In this document: piece after piece, positions 51,961 through 59,211 of the stretch
Numbering within the stretch: position 1 is the first letter of the stretch
Layout of the letters: the number at the start of each line of letters is the position of its first letter
Translations under genes and position numbers: made by a program
Notes under the pieces: generated by a model
Database searches by the model: none
What the model was told of the DNA's origin: nothing
Seen by the model: only the letters and a program-made list of their open reading frames with translations
From: Pontixanthobacter aquaemixtae
GTDB lineage: Bacteria; Pseudomonadota; Alphaproteobacteria; Sphingomonadales; Sphingomonadaceae
DNA: 64,000 nt
Assembly: GCF_009827395.1 (NCBI RefSeq)
Contig: NZ_WTYX01000001.1
Span: 398,001-462,000 of the forward strand
Direction: 5' to 3'

Positions 51961-52616
51961 CACTTGATCGGGCAATTGGGATCGAGACGGAAGTCGAGAT
52001 AATTGTCGACCGACGCCATCAATTCTTCCTGCTCGTTCTCGAAGAAGTGGTTTGCGCGCGGGATTTCTTCGTGATGGATCGTGATGTGCTTTTGCGTGCG
52101 CAGCTTATCGACCAGCTTTTGCACCGCGCTGGGCTGGACCACCGTGTCCGCAGTGCCCTGGATAAAGATACCTGAAGCAGGGCAGGGCGCGAGGAAGCTG
52201 AAATCATACATGTTCGCAGGCGGGGCAATCGAGATAAAGCCGCGCACTTCAGGGCGGCGCATCAGCAATTGCATGCCGATCAGCGCGCCGAAGGAGACGC
52301 CGGCGACCCAGGTCGTTTGCGCCTCTGCGTGGATCGACTGGACCCAATCGAGCGCGGCGGCGGCATCGGAAAGCTCGCCAATGCCGTTGTCGAAGCTGCC
52401 CTGGCTGCGCCCGACACCGCGGAAATTGAACCGCAATGTGGCAAAGCCGCGATCGGTGAAAGTCTTGAACAGTTTCTGCGTCATCTGTTCGTTCATCGTG
52501 CCGCCGCCTTGCGGATGCGGGTGCAGGATCATCGCCACCGGCGCACGGGGACGCGGGGCAGGAGAATAACGGCCTTCAAGGCGGCCTTCTGGGCCGGGAA
52601 AAATTACGGATGGCAT
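51960..52616 (-). CDS. Alpha/beta hydrolase (COG2945-like)
   Basis: A 218-residue hydrolase. MILHPHPQGGGTMNEQMTQK is the N-terminal signature of this family, followed by LRFNFRGVGRSQG, the nucleophile elbow WVAGVSFGALIGMQ (GVSFG), PASGIFIQGTADTVV with the acidic residue and RANHFFENEQEEL with the catalytic His. Cytoplasmic; substrate unknown. Divergent from and overlapping the open frame of the first cysteine desulfurase, whose likely start lies further on, so the two promoters share 52617-52680. Confidence 0.88.
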   Translation of the reverse strand: MPSVIFPGPEGRLEGRYSPAPRPRAPVAMILHPHPQGGGTMNEQMTQKLFKTFTDRGFATLRFNFRGVGRSQGSFDNGIGELSDAAAALDWVQSIHAEAQTTWVAGVSFGALIGMQLLMRRPEVRGFISIAPPANMYDFSFLAPCPASGIFIQGTADTVVQPSAVQKLVDKLRTQKHITIHHEEIPRANHFFENEQEELMASVDNYLDFRLDPNCPIK

Positions 52617-52672
52617 GCGCGGTACCTGTCAGATGTTTCGAACGCGCGGGTGGCGCGTCGTGTTTCGCCGTC

Positions 52673-52679
52673 TATATAG
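52673..52679 (+). promoter_or_regulatory. -10-like box upstream of desulfurase gene
   Basis: TATATAGT (52673-52680) resembles a -10 element; a TSS about 52687 would fall past the GTG at 52679, leaving the ATC at 52739 as the first start-like position. No strong -35 box was found. Confidence 0.35.
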
Positions 52680-53776
52680 TGTCACTTCCGATTTTCGCAA
52701 TTATCATCAGACGTCTGCGCCAGAACGGGAACACACCTATCTCCGACCGTATCTATCTCGACCATGCCGCCACCAGCCCGCTGCGCCCCGAAGCGCGCGC
52801 GGCGATGGAGGAAGGCTTTGCGATATGGGCCAACCCCAGCAGCCCGCATGCAGAGGGCCGCAAGGCGAAACAAGCGCTGGAAGATGCGCGCGAACGGGTG
52901 AAGAAAGCGCTCGGCTGGGACGGCGAAGTGATCTTCACCAGCGGCGCGAGCGAGGCGCTATGGATCGCCCTCAACCGCGCCAAAGTAGATCGGCGGATTG
53001 TCAGTGCGGTGGAACATGATGCGGTATTCAGGGCTGCGCCGGATGCGGAGGTGGTGCCGGTTGGAGCAAACGGCACAAGCGACCTCTCCCGAATTTCGGG
53101 ATTTGATCGTTCGGTCGTCGCGATCCAGCACGTCAATTCAGAAGTTGGCTTGATCCAGCCCGTTGCCGATCTTGTGCCTGAAATTCACGCCACCGGTGGT
53201 CTTTTGCTGTGCGATTGCTCGCAGAGCGCGGCCAAACATGCGCTACCCGATGCAGATATGGCGGTGATTTCGGCGCACAAATTTGGCGGTCCCATCGGAG
53301 TGGCCGCCCTGTTGGTGAAGAATTACAACTTGCTCGATCCGATAGGCGGGCACGAACGCGGATACCGTCAAGGAACCGAAAACCTACCGGGCGCGATGGG
53401 CATGGCGGCAGCGCTCGATGCGTGGACCCGTCAGCCTTTTGACCTGGTCGAAGAGGCTTTCGACCGGGTGCACGATGAAGTGTTCACCTCGGGCGGAAGG
53501 ATCGTCGATTGTGGTGGCAATGTATCAAGCTTCATCCACGCCTTCGCGCATCCCATCATGAAGGCTCAGGCGCTCCTCATCCGTCTCGACGCAATGGGCT
53601 TTGCAGTCTCCGCTGGTAGTGCGTGTTCTTCAGGCACGCTCAAGAAAAGCCGCGTGCTGGATGCGTTTGGGGTTGATGATGACACGGCGTCTCGGACGAT
53701 CCGGGTTAGCATTGGCTGGAATACGACACCCGAGGAACTTGAACGTTTTGCCGAAGCCTGGCGGAAACTTACCTAA
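52679..53776 (+). CDS. Cysteine desulfurase, first of two (non-canonical start)
   Basis: A PLP-dependent NifS/IscS-family enzyme of about 345-365 residues. Complete active site: YLDHAATSPLRPEA, His in SAVEHDAVFR, Asp/Gln in LLLCDCSQSAAK, Schiff-base Lys in ISAHKFGGP, and the nucleophilic Cys in SAGSACSSGTLKKS. Homologues begin MSDRIYLDHAAT; here that position is ATC (52739-52741) with GGGAA eight to twelve bases before, and the next upstream in-frame starts are GTG 52679 (used here) and ATG 52610. Start is therefore uncertain. It precedes a palindromic repeat and a second desulfurase. Supplies sulfur for Fe-S clusters or tRNA thiolation. Confidence 0.9.
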   Translation: MSLPIFAIIIRRLRQNGNTPISDRIYLDHAATSPLRPEARAAMEEGFAIWANPSSPHAEGRKAKQALEDARERVKKALGWDGEVIFTSGASEALWIALNRAKVDRRIVSAVEHDAVFRAAPDAEVVPVGANGTSDLSRISGFDRSVVAIQHVNSEVGLIQPVADLVPEIHATGGLLLCDCSQSAAKHALPDADMAVISAHKFGGPIGVAALLVKNYNLLDPIGGHERGYRQGTENLPGAMGMAAALDAWTRQPFDLVEEAFDRVHDEVFTSGGRIVDCGGNVSSFIHAFAHPIMKAQALLIRLDAMGFAVSAGSACSSGTLKKSRVLDAFGVDDDTASRTIRVSIGWNTTPEELERFAEAWRKLT

Positions 53777-53779
53777 TCC

Positions 53780-53870
53780 GTTCGCCCTGAGCCTGTCGAA
53801 GGGCTGCACTTCTTTTGGCAAGGCGGCTAAAAGTAGAGGGCAGGGCTTCGACAAGCTCAGCCCGAGCGGT
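53780..53870. repeat. Paired palindromic repeat, family C copy 2, between desulfurase genes
   Basis: Arms at 53780-53810 and 53840-53870 match those at 33729-33816, inverted around a 29 bp spacer that differs in sequence. The element starts four bases after one desulfurase stop and ends 16 bases before the next gene's ATG. Confidence 0.9.
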
Positions 53871-53886
53871 TAGAGGCTGCAGAGCA

Positions 53887-54972
53887 ATGATCTATTTCGA
53901 TTACCAAGCCACCACTCCGCTTGCTCCCGAGGCGCGCGATGCGATGTTGCGGTGGCTCGATGGCGCGGATGGAAGCGGGTTCGGCAATCCCAACAGCCCG
54001 CACCGGCTCGGGCGGCAAGCCGCCGCAGCGATAGAATTGGCGCGCGAGCGGGTAACGGCTTTGCTCCCGCCCGGCGGCAAAGTGATTTTCACCAGCGGCG
54101 CGACCGAGGCGCTCAATCTGGCCATTCGCGGAACCGCGGATGGCGGCGATGGCCGTATTGCTGTGTCGACGATCGAACACCTTGCCGTCAGCGATACGGT
54201 GCGTTCGCTGGGCTGTCCGGTGGACGAGATTGCGGTCGATGGTGATGGGCTGGTGCAACTGCCCAACCGGCTCGACAAGACCACGCGGATGATTGCGGTG
54301 ATGCAGGTCAATAATGAGATCGGCACCGTCCAGCCCGCGCTGGAAGTGGCGCGGATGGCGAAAGAGGCGGGCGCGCTGTTCCTGTGCGATGCGGTGCAGG
54401 CGGCGGGCAAGATGGATGTTGCCGGCGCCGATCTGATTGCCGTTGCGGGCCACAAGATACACGGGCCCAAAGGCGTCGGCGCGCTGTGGGTGCGCGATGG
54501 TGTTGAGCTTGACACGGTCCAGACCGGCGGCGGGCAGGAACAGGGGCTGCGTGCAGGCACGCTCAGCCCCGCGCTATGTGCCGGCTTCGGCGCGGCCGCC
54601 AAAGTCGCGCAGGAACGTATGGCAGAAGATGCCGAGCACGTGGCCGCATTGTGGAACCGCGCGCGCGACATGTTTGACGGGTGGACGCTCAACGGCAGCA
54701 GCGACGCGCGCTATTTCGGCAATCTCAATATCCGCAAGGATGGCCTCGATGTCGCGCGGCTGATGTCCGACGCGCGCGATGTGTGCTTTTCCGCCGGATC
54801 GGCCTGCGCCAGCGGATCGGGCAAACCCAGCCATGTGCTGGCCGCGCTGGGCCTTTCGCAGGAACAGGCCAAAAGCTCTGTCCGGCTGGGCTTTGGCCGC
54901 TACACCACGATGGCGGATCTGGAACAGGGCGTTCAGGCGATCCTTACCGCAGCGAAGGTGCAAGGCGTCTGA
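53887..54972 (+). CDS. Cysteine desulfurase, second (IscS/NifS family)
   Basis: A 361-residue desulfurase: MIYFDYQATTPLAPEARDAM, His in VSTIEHLAVSD, QVNNEIGTVQP, Asp/Gln in LFLCDAVQAAGK, Schiff-base Lys in AVAGHKIHGPKGVG, GGGQEQGLRAGT, and Cys in SAGSACASGSGKPS. Only distantly like the first enzyme, so the pair is not a recent duplication. Start ATG 53887; earlier in-frame residues are read from the repeat. The stop overlaps the ferredoxin start (TGATG). Confidence 0.94.
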   Translation: MIYFDYQATTPLAPEARDAMLRWLDGADGSGFGNPNSPHRLGRQAAAAIELARERVTALLPPGGKVIFTSGATEALNLAIRGTADGGDGRIAVSTIEHLAVSDTVRSLGCPVDEIAVDGDGLVQLPNRLDKTTRMIAVMQVNNEIGTVQPALEVARMAKEAGALFLCDAVQAAGKMDVAGADLIAVAGHKIHGPKGVGALWVRDGVELDTVQTGGGQEQGLRAGTLSPALCAGFGAAAKVAQERMAEDAEHVAALWNRARDMFDGWTLNGSSDARYFGNLNIRKDGLDVARLMSDARDVCFSAGSACASGSGKPSHVLAALGLSQEQAKSSVRLGFGRYTTMADLEQGVQAILTAAKVQGV

Positions 54973-55304
54973 TGGTCAAAGTCACTTTTGTCAGCACCGA
55001 CGGCGCCGAGACCGAATGCGATGCGGCCGAAGGCGCGTCGCTGCTCGAAACGGGGCAAGCAGCCGGCTTGCCGCTGGAGGGAACCTGCGAAGGGCAAATG
55101 GCCTGCTCGACTTGCCATGTGATTGTCGATCCGGGCTGGTTCGACCGCTTGCCCGAAGCGAGCGAAGAGGAAGAGGACATGCTCGACCTGGCCTATGGAG
55201 TCGAACGCTGCAGCCGCCTGTCCTGCCAGATCGACATATCCGCCGAACTGGAAGGACTGGTGGTCAGGCTCCCCTCCGAAAGCCGCGATATGTCGCGGAT
55301 GTAG
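54972..55304 (+). CDS. [2Fe-2S] ferredoxin (adrenodoxin type)
   Basis: A 110-residue ferredoxin. The cluster cysteines are in the pattern C-x5-C-x2-C (TCEGQMACSTCHV) and a later CSRLSCQI. VKVTFVSTDGAETECDAAEG opens the beta-grasp fold and LPEASEEEEDMLDLAYGV is the acidic adrenodoxin/ISC-ferredoxin helix. ISC ferredoxins donate electrons for Fe-S cluster assembly, fitting its position directly after a cysteine desulfurase with one base of overlap. Confidence 0.93.
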   Translation: MVKVTFVSTDGAETECDAAEGASLLETGQAAGLPLEGTCEGQMACSTCHVIVDPGWFDRLPEASEEEEDMLDLAYGVERCSRLSCQIDISAELEGLVVRLPSESRDMSRM

Positions 55305-55307
55305 CGG

Positions 55308-55348
55308 AAAAAAAGGGCGACCATCCGCGAGTGGGAAGATGGCCGCCC
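55308..55348 (-). terminator. Rho-independent terminator for the DUF4349 gene
   Basis: Stem GGGCGACCATC (55315-55325) / GATGGCCGCCC (55338-55348) with a 12-base loop; on the minus strand it is followed by a seven-T run (complement of AAAAAAA, 55308-55314), 23 bases after the DUF4349 stop. It may also slow transcription from the ferredoxin side. Confidence 0.8.
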
Positions 55349-55371
55349 GGAATATGACCGAAGGGGGAGGG

Positions 55372-56322
55372 TTAGCCCTCGGCCACGGGTGTTTTGCTTC
55401 TGCGATTGATCGCCCGGACACCCCAAACCAATCCGCCGATCGGTAGGAAGATCACAGCGAGAAGGATTAGCCCTGCGATTACAAAGCCGAGGATTGATCC
55501 CATCGATCCGAGAACGCTCTGGATCGGGGCAAGGAAATCATTGGTCACGGCTGTGCCGGTTTCATAGTGGATGTTGACCTTGCTGTAGGCGACGCGGCCC
55601 TGCATTTCCTTCAGCCAGCTGCGGGCCTGATCGATTTCCTCGTTGACCTGCGCAACGCTGCGCTCTGCCTCGACCAATTCGCGCACGCTGCCGGTGCGGG
55701 TCCGCAGAACCTCTTGCAAACGGTCGCGCAGCGCAGTGCGGGCTTCCAGCCGCGCTTCGGTATCGACGATGGCTTTGGACAATTCTTCGGCCTGGATATT
55801 GGCCGAGACCTGTTCCGCACCCGAGTCGGTCGCTTCTTTCTCGAGCAGTGCGCCGAATGCGCGGGCATGGCGCGTAGCAACGGATAATTGCAGGACACCG
55901 GTAACTTCGTCGCCCTCTTCACCGGTTTTGCTCATGCCGATGATCTGGCAGCTGGAGGGGCCTTGCTGGTCACACAGATCGGCATGGCGGCGTTGCAACT
56001 TGCCGATATCCTCGCCGGGGAGCTTCCACGAATATTCATAGACATAGGCGAGCTTGGGAAGGCTGATCGCAACATCTGATAGATCGGGAAGCGCCGCTGC
56101 CTCACTGGCGTCGGAAGGACCTGCCTCTTCCATCTCCGGCTGGGCAATCGACTCGGCGGCTTCATCGGTAGTGGCCGTTGCCTCCATTGCGATCGACTCG
56201 GTGTCCGCCGCCATTTCGGCGTCGCTCATGTGGCTCTCGCTCGCCTCCTGCGAACAAGCCGCGAGCGCGAGAACGGGCAGCGCCGCAGCCAGTAGAAATT
56301 TCTTGGAAATTACTTGCCTCAT
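55372..56322 (-). CDS. DUF4349 lipoprotein
   Basis: A 316-residue protein: lipobox LPVLALAAC (Cys19), an acidic Ala/Glu-rich linker, the DUF4349 body (GVLQLSVATRHARAFGALLEKEATDSGAEQVSANIQAEELS, IVDTEARLEARTALRDRLQEVL coiled coil, RVAYSKVNIHYE), and a C-terminal membrane helix (GFVIAGLILLAVIFLPIGGLVWGV). Function unknown, envelope located. Start ATG 56322 follows AGGAGGCC. Has its own terminator. Confidence 0.88.
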   Translation of the reverse strand: MRQVISKKFLLAAALPVLALAACSQEASESHMSDAEMAADTESIAMEATATTDEAAESIAQPEMEEAGPSDASEAAALPDLSDVAISLPKLAYVYEYSWKLPGEDIGKLQRRHADLCDQQGPSSCQIIGMSKTGEEGDEVTGVLQLSVATRHARAFGALLEKEATDSGAEQVSANIQAEELSKAIVDTEARLEARTALRDRLQEVLRTRTGSVRELVEAERSVAQVNEEIDQARSWLKEMQGRVAYSKVNIHYETGTAVTNDFLAPIQSVLGSMGSILGFVIAGLILLAVIFLPIGGLVWGVRAINRRSKTPVAEG

Positions 56323-56640
56323 TTTGGCCTCCTTTTTGCCATAATTTCGCCACAATTGGGGCAGGAGGCAGGGTTTAGTCAAGCCGAAATTGCGCTTTGA
56401 GCGATCGCGGGGCAGTCAATCCGCTGCGTATATTGCTGATATTGAACGATAAAATATCCCGCAAAAAATCTCGCGCGGCAATGGGGCGAAATAAGGCAGG
56501 GGATGCGCGAAAATGCCGCCATCGGACCGGTTTGGCCGCGAATCCGCAGCGGCGGAGGGGGTTGCAAAACATGCCATTTGCGTCCCCCCAATCGCGCCGC
56601 TAACGGAGCCTCTTGTCGCTGGCATATTGATAAGGTCCAC
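56323..56640. other. 318 bp intergenic region between DUF4349 and sodium channel genes
   Basis: Divergent promoter region. A dyad GATATT-N9-AATATC (56438-56458) stands out from GC-rich surroundings. No gene or RNA is recognised; the frame open from 56503 has no channel similarity before 56641. Confidence 0.5.
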
Positions 56641-57408
56641 ATGCGCGAGACACTGCGAAATTTCATCGAGTCCCGGCGGTTTGAATGGACAATCACCGCG
56701 GTCATTGTCGTCAATGCGGTGGTGCTGGGCCTGGAAACAATGCCCGCGGTCATGCGCGATTATGGCGGGGTGCTCGACTGGCTGGACAAAATTGCGATCG
56801 TGATTTTCGTGATCGAAATTCTGCTCAAGCTGTTCGTTTACCGCCTGCGCTTTTTCATGAACGGGTGGAACCTGTTCGACTTTGCCATCGTCAGCGTCGC
56901 GCTGATCCCCGCCAGCCAGCAATATAGTGTGCTGCGTGCGCTGCGCGTTTTGCGCGTGTTGCGGCTGATTTCGGTGGTCCCCAGCATGCGCAAAGTCATT
57001 GTCGGGCTGTTCAGCGCCATTCCCAGCATCGGCACCGTAATCGTGATGCTGCTCTTGCTGTTTTATATCAGCGCGGTGATGGCGACCAAGCTGTTCGGAG
57101 AGGCTTTTCCCGACTGGTTCGGCACGCTTGGCCTGTCGCTCTATTCGCTGTTCCAGATCATGACGCTGGAAAGCTGGTCGATGGGGATCGTGCGCCCGGT
57201 GATGGAGGTTTACCCCTATGCCTGGGCGTTCTTTGTGCCGTTTATCCTGCTCACCAGTTTCATCGTGCTCAATCTTTTCATCGGTGTGATCGTCAATGCG
57301 ATGGCCGAAGCCACCGACGAGGCGGCGCATGGCGAGCGCGAGATGATTATCGCCGAGCTCAAGGCGCTGCGGGAGGATGTCGCCGCGCTGAGAGGCAAGA
57401 GAGAATAG
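56641..57408 (+). CDS. Bacterial voltage-gated sodium channel (NaChBac family)
   Basis: A 255-residue six-helix ion channel subunit. S1 about 16-36, S2 47-66, S3 76-92, and S4 (LRALRVLRVLRLISVVPSMRK) with Arg99, 102, 105, 108 spaced every third residue as voltage sensor. The pore loop has the selectivity filter TLESWS (175-180), typical of sodium-selective bacterial channels (NavAb, NaChBac). S6 is FFVPFILLTSFIVLNLFIGV, followed by a coiled-coil tail (EREMIIAELKALREDVAALRG) that would assemble the tetramer. Such channels support sodium-driven motility and pH homeostasis in marine and alkaliphilic bacteria. Confidence 0.94.
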   Translation: MRETLRNFIESRRFEWTITAVIVVNAVVLGLETMPAVMRDYGGVLDWLDKIAIVIFVIEILLKLFVYRLRFFMNGWNLFDFAIVSVALIPASQQYSVLRALRVLRVLRLISVVPSMRKVIVGLFSAIPSIGTVIVMLLLLFYISAVMATKLFGEAFPDWFGTLGLSLYSLFQIMTLESWSMGIVRPVMEVYPYAWAFFVPFILLTSFIVLNLFIGVIVNAMAEATDEAAHGEREMIIAELKALREDVAALRGKRE

Positions 57409-57456
57409 GGCGGCCACGCAATATCTGCTAAGGCGCGGCAAACGGAGGAGAGAGAT

Positions 57457-58374
57457 ATGCCGATACGCGGATTAGCCCTTGCCCTATGCGCGCCCTTTGC
57501 CTTGGCGAGCGCGGCTTTCGCGCAGGATGCAGAGGAAGACGCGCCACCTGCGGCTTTCCCCGAAACCGAAATCTTCCTGTTCGACTATGACGCCGCGGCG
57601 CAAGACAATGCGCTGTGGGACGGGCGCAATGTCACCGCGCGTGCGGGCTATGACAACCAGCCCTATTTCACCAAGGACAGCGCGACATTCCTCTATTCAC
57701 GCGATGACGGGACGCAGACCGATATCTGGGAATATGATCTCGCCAGCGATACGCATGCGCAGATCACGCGCACGCCCGAATCCGAATTCTCGCCCACGCC
57801 ATCGCCCGACAACCGGACGATCATGATGGTGTTCGAACGTAACAATTCGATCTGGCATATCGATCGCAACCTGCCCGATGTACCGCAATGGTCGCTGGAG
57901 GCCGCGGGCGTTACCGAACCGGTCGGCTATTTCGCGCACAATTTCGCGACCGGCGATCTCCTCTACTGGTCGCGCTATGGCTTCAACGTCGCACTGACCC
58001 ACGCCGACAAGCCGGCCTATCACTTCATCAGCGGCCACGCCGTCCCCGCGACCCCGCATGTGATCCCCGGCAGCAATGAAATCAGCTTCGTCCACCGCCA
58101 GACCAACGAACAAGTCTGGATCAAGGCCTTCGACCCGAAGACCAAAGCCATCCGCCCGCTAACCCCGATTGTCGGCACCAACGCCAACTACACCTGGGCC
58201 CCCGACGGGGCGATCCTGCAGATCGAAGACGGTAAAGTGCACCGCTGGCGCGAGGGCGGCGAGGGCTGGGAAGTTATTGGTGATCTAGCGGATCACGGCA
58301 TTGAGTCTGCCAATCGGATCGCGGTCAGCCCGGATGGGAAGCGGATTGCTGTGGTGGGGTTGCCTGTGGGGTAG
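57457..58374 (+). CDS. Secreted beta-propeller-like protein (PD40/TolB-type repeats)
   Basis: A 305-residue protein with signal peptide 1-23 (CAPFALASAAFAQ). Repeated blades of the PD40/WD40-like type are visible: TFLYSRDDGTQTDIWEYDLAS, SPDNRTIMMVFERNNSIWHID, ISFVHRQTNEQVWIKAFD, YTWAPDGAILQIEDGKVH and RIAVSPDGKRIAVVG. No catalytic domain follows, so it is not a full peptidase. GGAGGAG upstream of ATG 57457 is a strong ribosome site. Function unknown. A short AT-richer stretch separates it from the HAD gene. Confidence 0.8.
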   Translation: MPIRGLALALCAPFALASAAFAQDAEEDAPPAAFPETEIFLFDYDAAAQDNALWDGRNVTARAGYDNQPYFTKDSATFLYSRDDGTQTDIWEYDLASDTHAQITRTPESEFSPTPSPDNRTIMMVFERNNSIWHIDRNLPDVPQWSLEAAGVTEPVGYFAHNFATGDLLYWSRYGFNVALTHADKPAYHFISGHAVPATPHVIPGSNEISFVHRQTNEQVWIKAFDPKTKAIRPLTPIVGTNANYTWAPDGAILQIEDGKVHRWREGGEGWEVIGDLADHGIESANRIAVSPDGKRIAVVGLPVG

Positions 58375-58450
58375 GGGCGTGTGCTCGCGGTTCGCTTGTC
58401 GATGTGATTGATTTTCTTGTCATGAAGCGCGCGTTCGGTACTGTCGCGCT

Positions 58451-59122
58451 ATGAACCTTGCAGATTGTGGCGCAATAATATTCGATAGCGATGGAGTCCT
58501 TGTCGACTCAGAAATCATTCATATTGCGGTTGAACAAGAGCTGCTCGCGGAACTTGGGTTGCACTACAAGATTGAAACGTACCTGTCTCGGTTCGTAGGT
58601 TTGTCCAATCCAGACTTCTATTCGCAACTGGCATCGGATTATGCGGCGCGTATTGGTGGAGAATTTCCGCCTGACTTCGGCCAACGGCTGCAGAAACGCA
58701 TTGAGCCACGGATTGAGGCTGAACTTCAGCCGATCGCTGGGGTGGTGCAACTGGTCGAAGCATTTGCAGGCAGGGTTGCTGTCGCTTCCTCAGCACCAAT
58801 TGAGAGGCTAACGAGGAAACTGGAAATAACAGGTCTCATTTCCCACTTCACGCCTCATGTTTATTCGGTCGATCACGTCAAGAAGGGAAAGCCCGCTCCA
58901 GATCTGTTCTTGCACGCGGCAGAGCAGATCGGTGTCCAGCCAGAGCGATGCGCGGTGATCGAGGATAGCGTAAATGGTGTAATGGCTGCACGGGCAGCAG
59001 GCATGACCCCAATAGGTTTTGTTGGAGGCGGACACGCTGACAGTGGCTTAAGGGATCGGTTGCTCGCCAACGGCGCGATGTTCGTTGTTTCGAGCCACAA
59101 TGAAATCATCAAATTGCTTTAA
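58451..59122 (+). CDS. HAD-superfamily hydrolase (beta-phosphoglucomutase-like)
   Basis: A 223-residue HAD phosphatase. Motif I FDSDGVLVDSE (two Asp), motif II VASSAP, motif III KGKPAPD and motif IV VIEDSVNGVMAA identify subfamily IA enzymes acting on phosphosugars. In motif I the usual FDxDG is intact. Its codons are less GC-rich than its neighbours (for example 58480-58700), as for rmuC, hinting at acquisition (inference). No operon partner; parC follows 89 bases later. Confidence 0.88.
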   Translation: MNLADCGAIIFDSDGVLVDSEIIHIAVEQELLAELGLHYKIETYLSRFVGLSNPDFYSQLASDYAARIGGEFPPDFGQRLQKRIEPRIEAELQPIAGVVQLVEAFAGRVAVASSAPIERLTRKLEITGLISHFTPHVYSVDHVKKGKPAPDLFLHAAEQIGVQPERCAVIEDSVNGVMAARAAGMTPIGFVGGGHADSGLRDRLLANGAMFVVSSHNEIIKLL

Positions 59123-59211
59123 GCCGCCGTTTACTCACACGATTGCTCGCAATGCGATTCCCTGTGGAAACGCCTCTCCCTAGCCGCCGCCCCACTTGCT
59201 AGAGAGCGGCC

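Noticed and set aside
54681-54971. Extended N-terminus for the ferredoxin
   Set aside because: Lies within the desulfurase gene in another frame; the ferredoxin fold starts at 54972.
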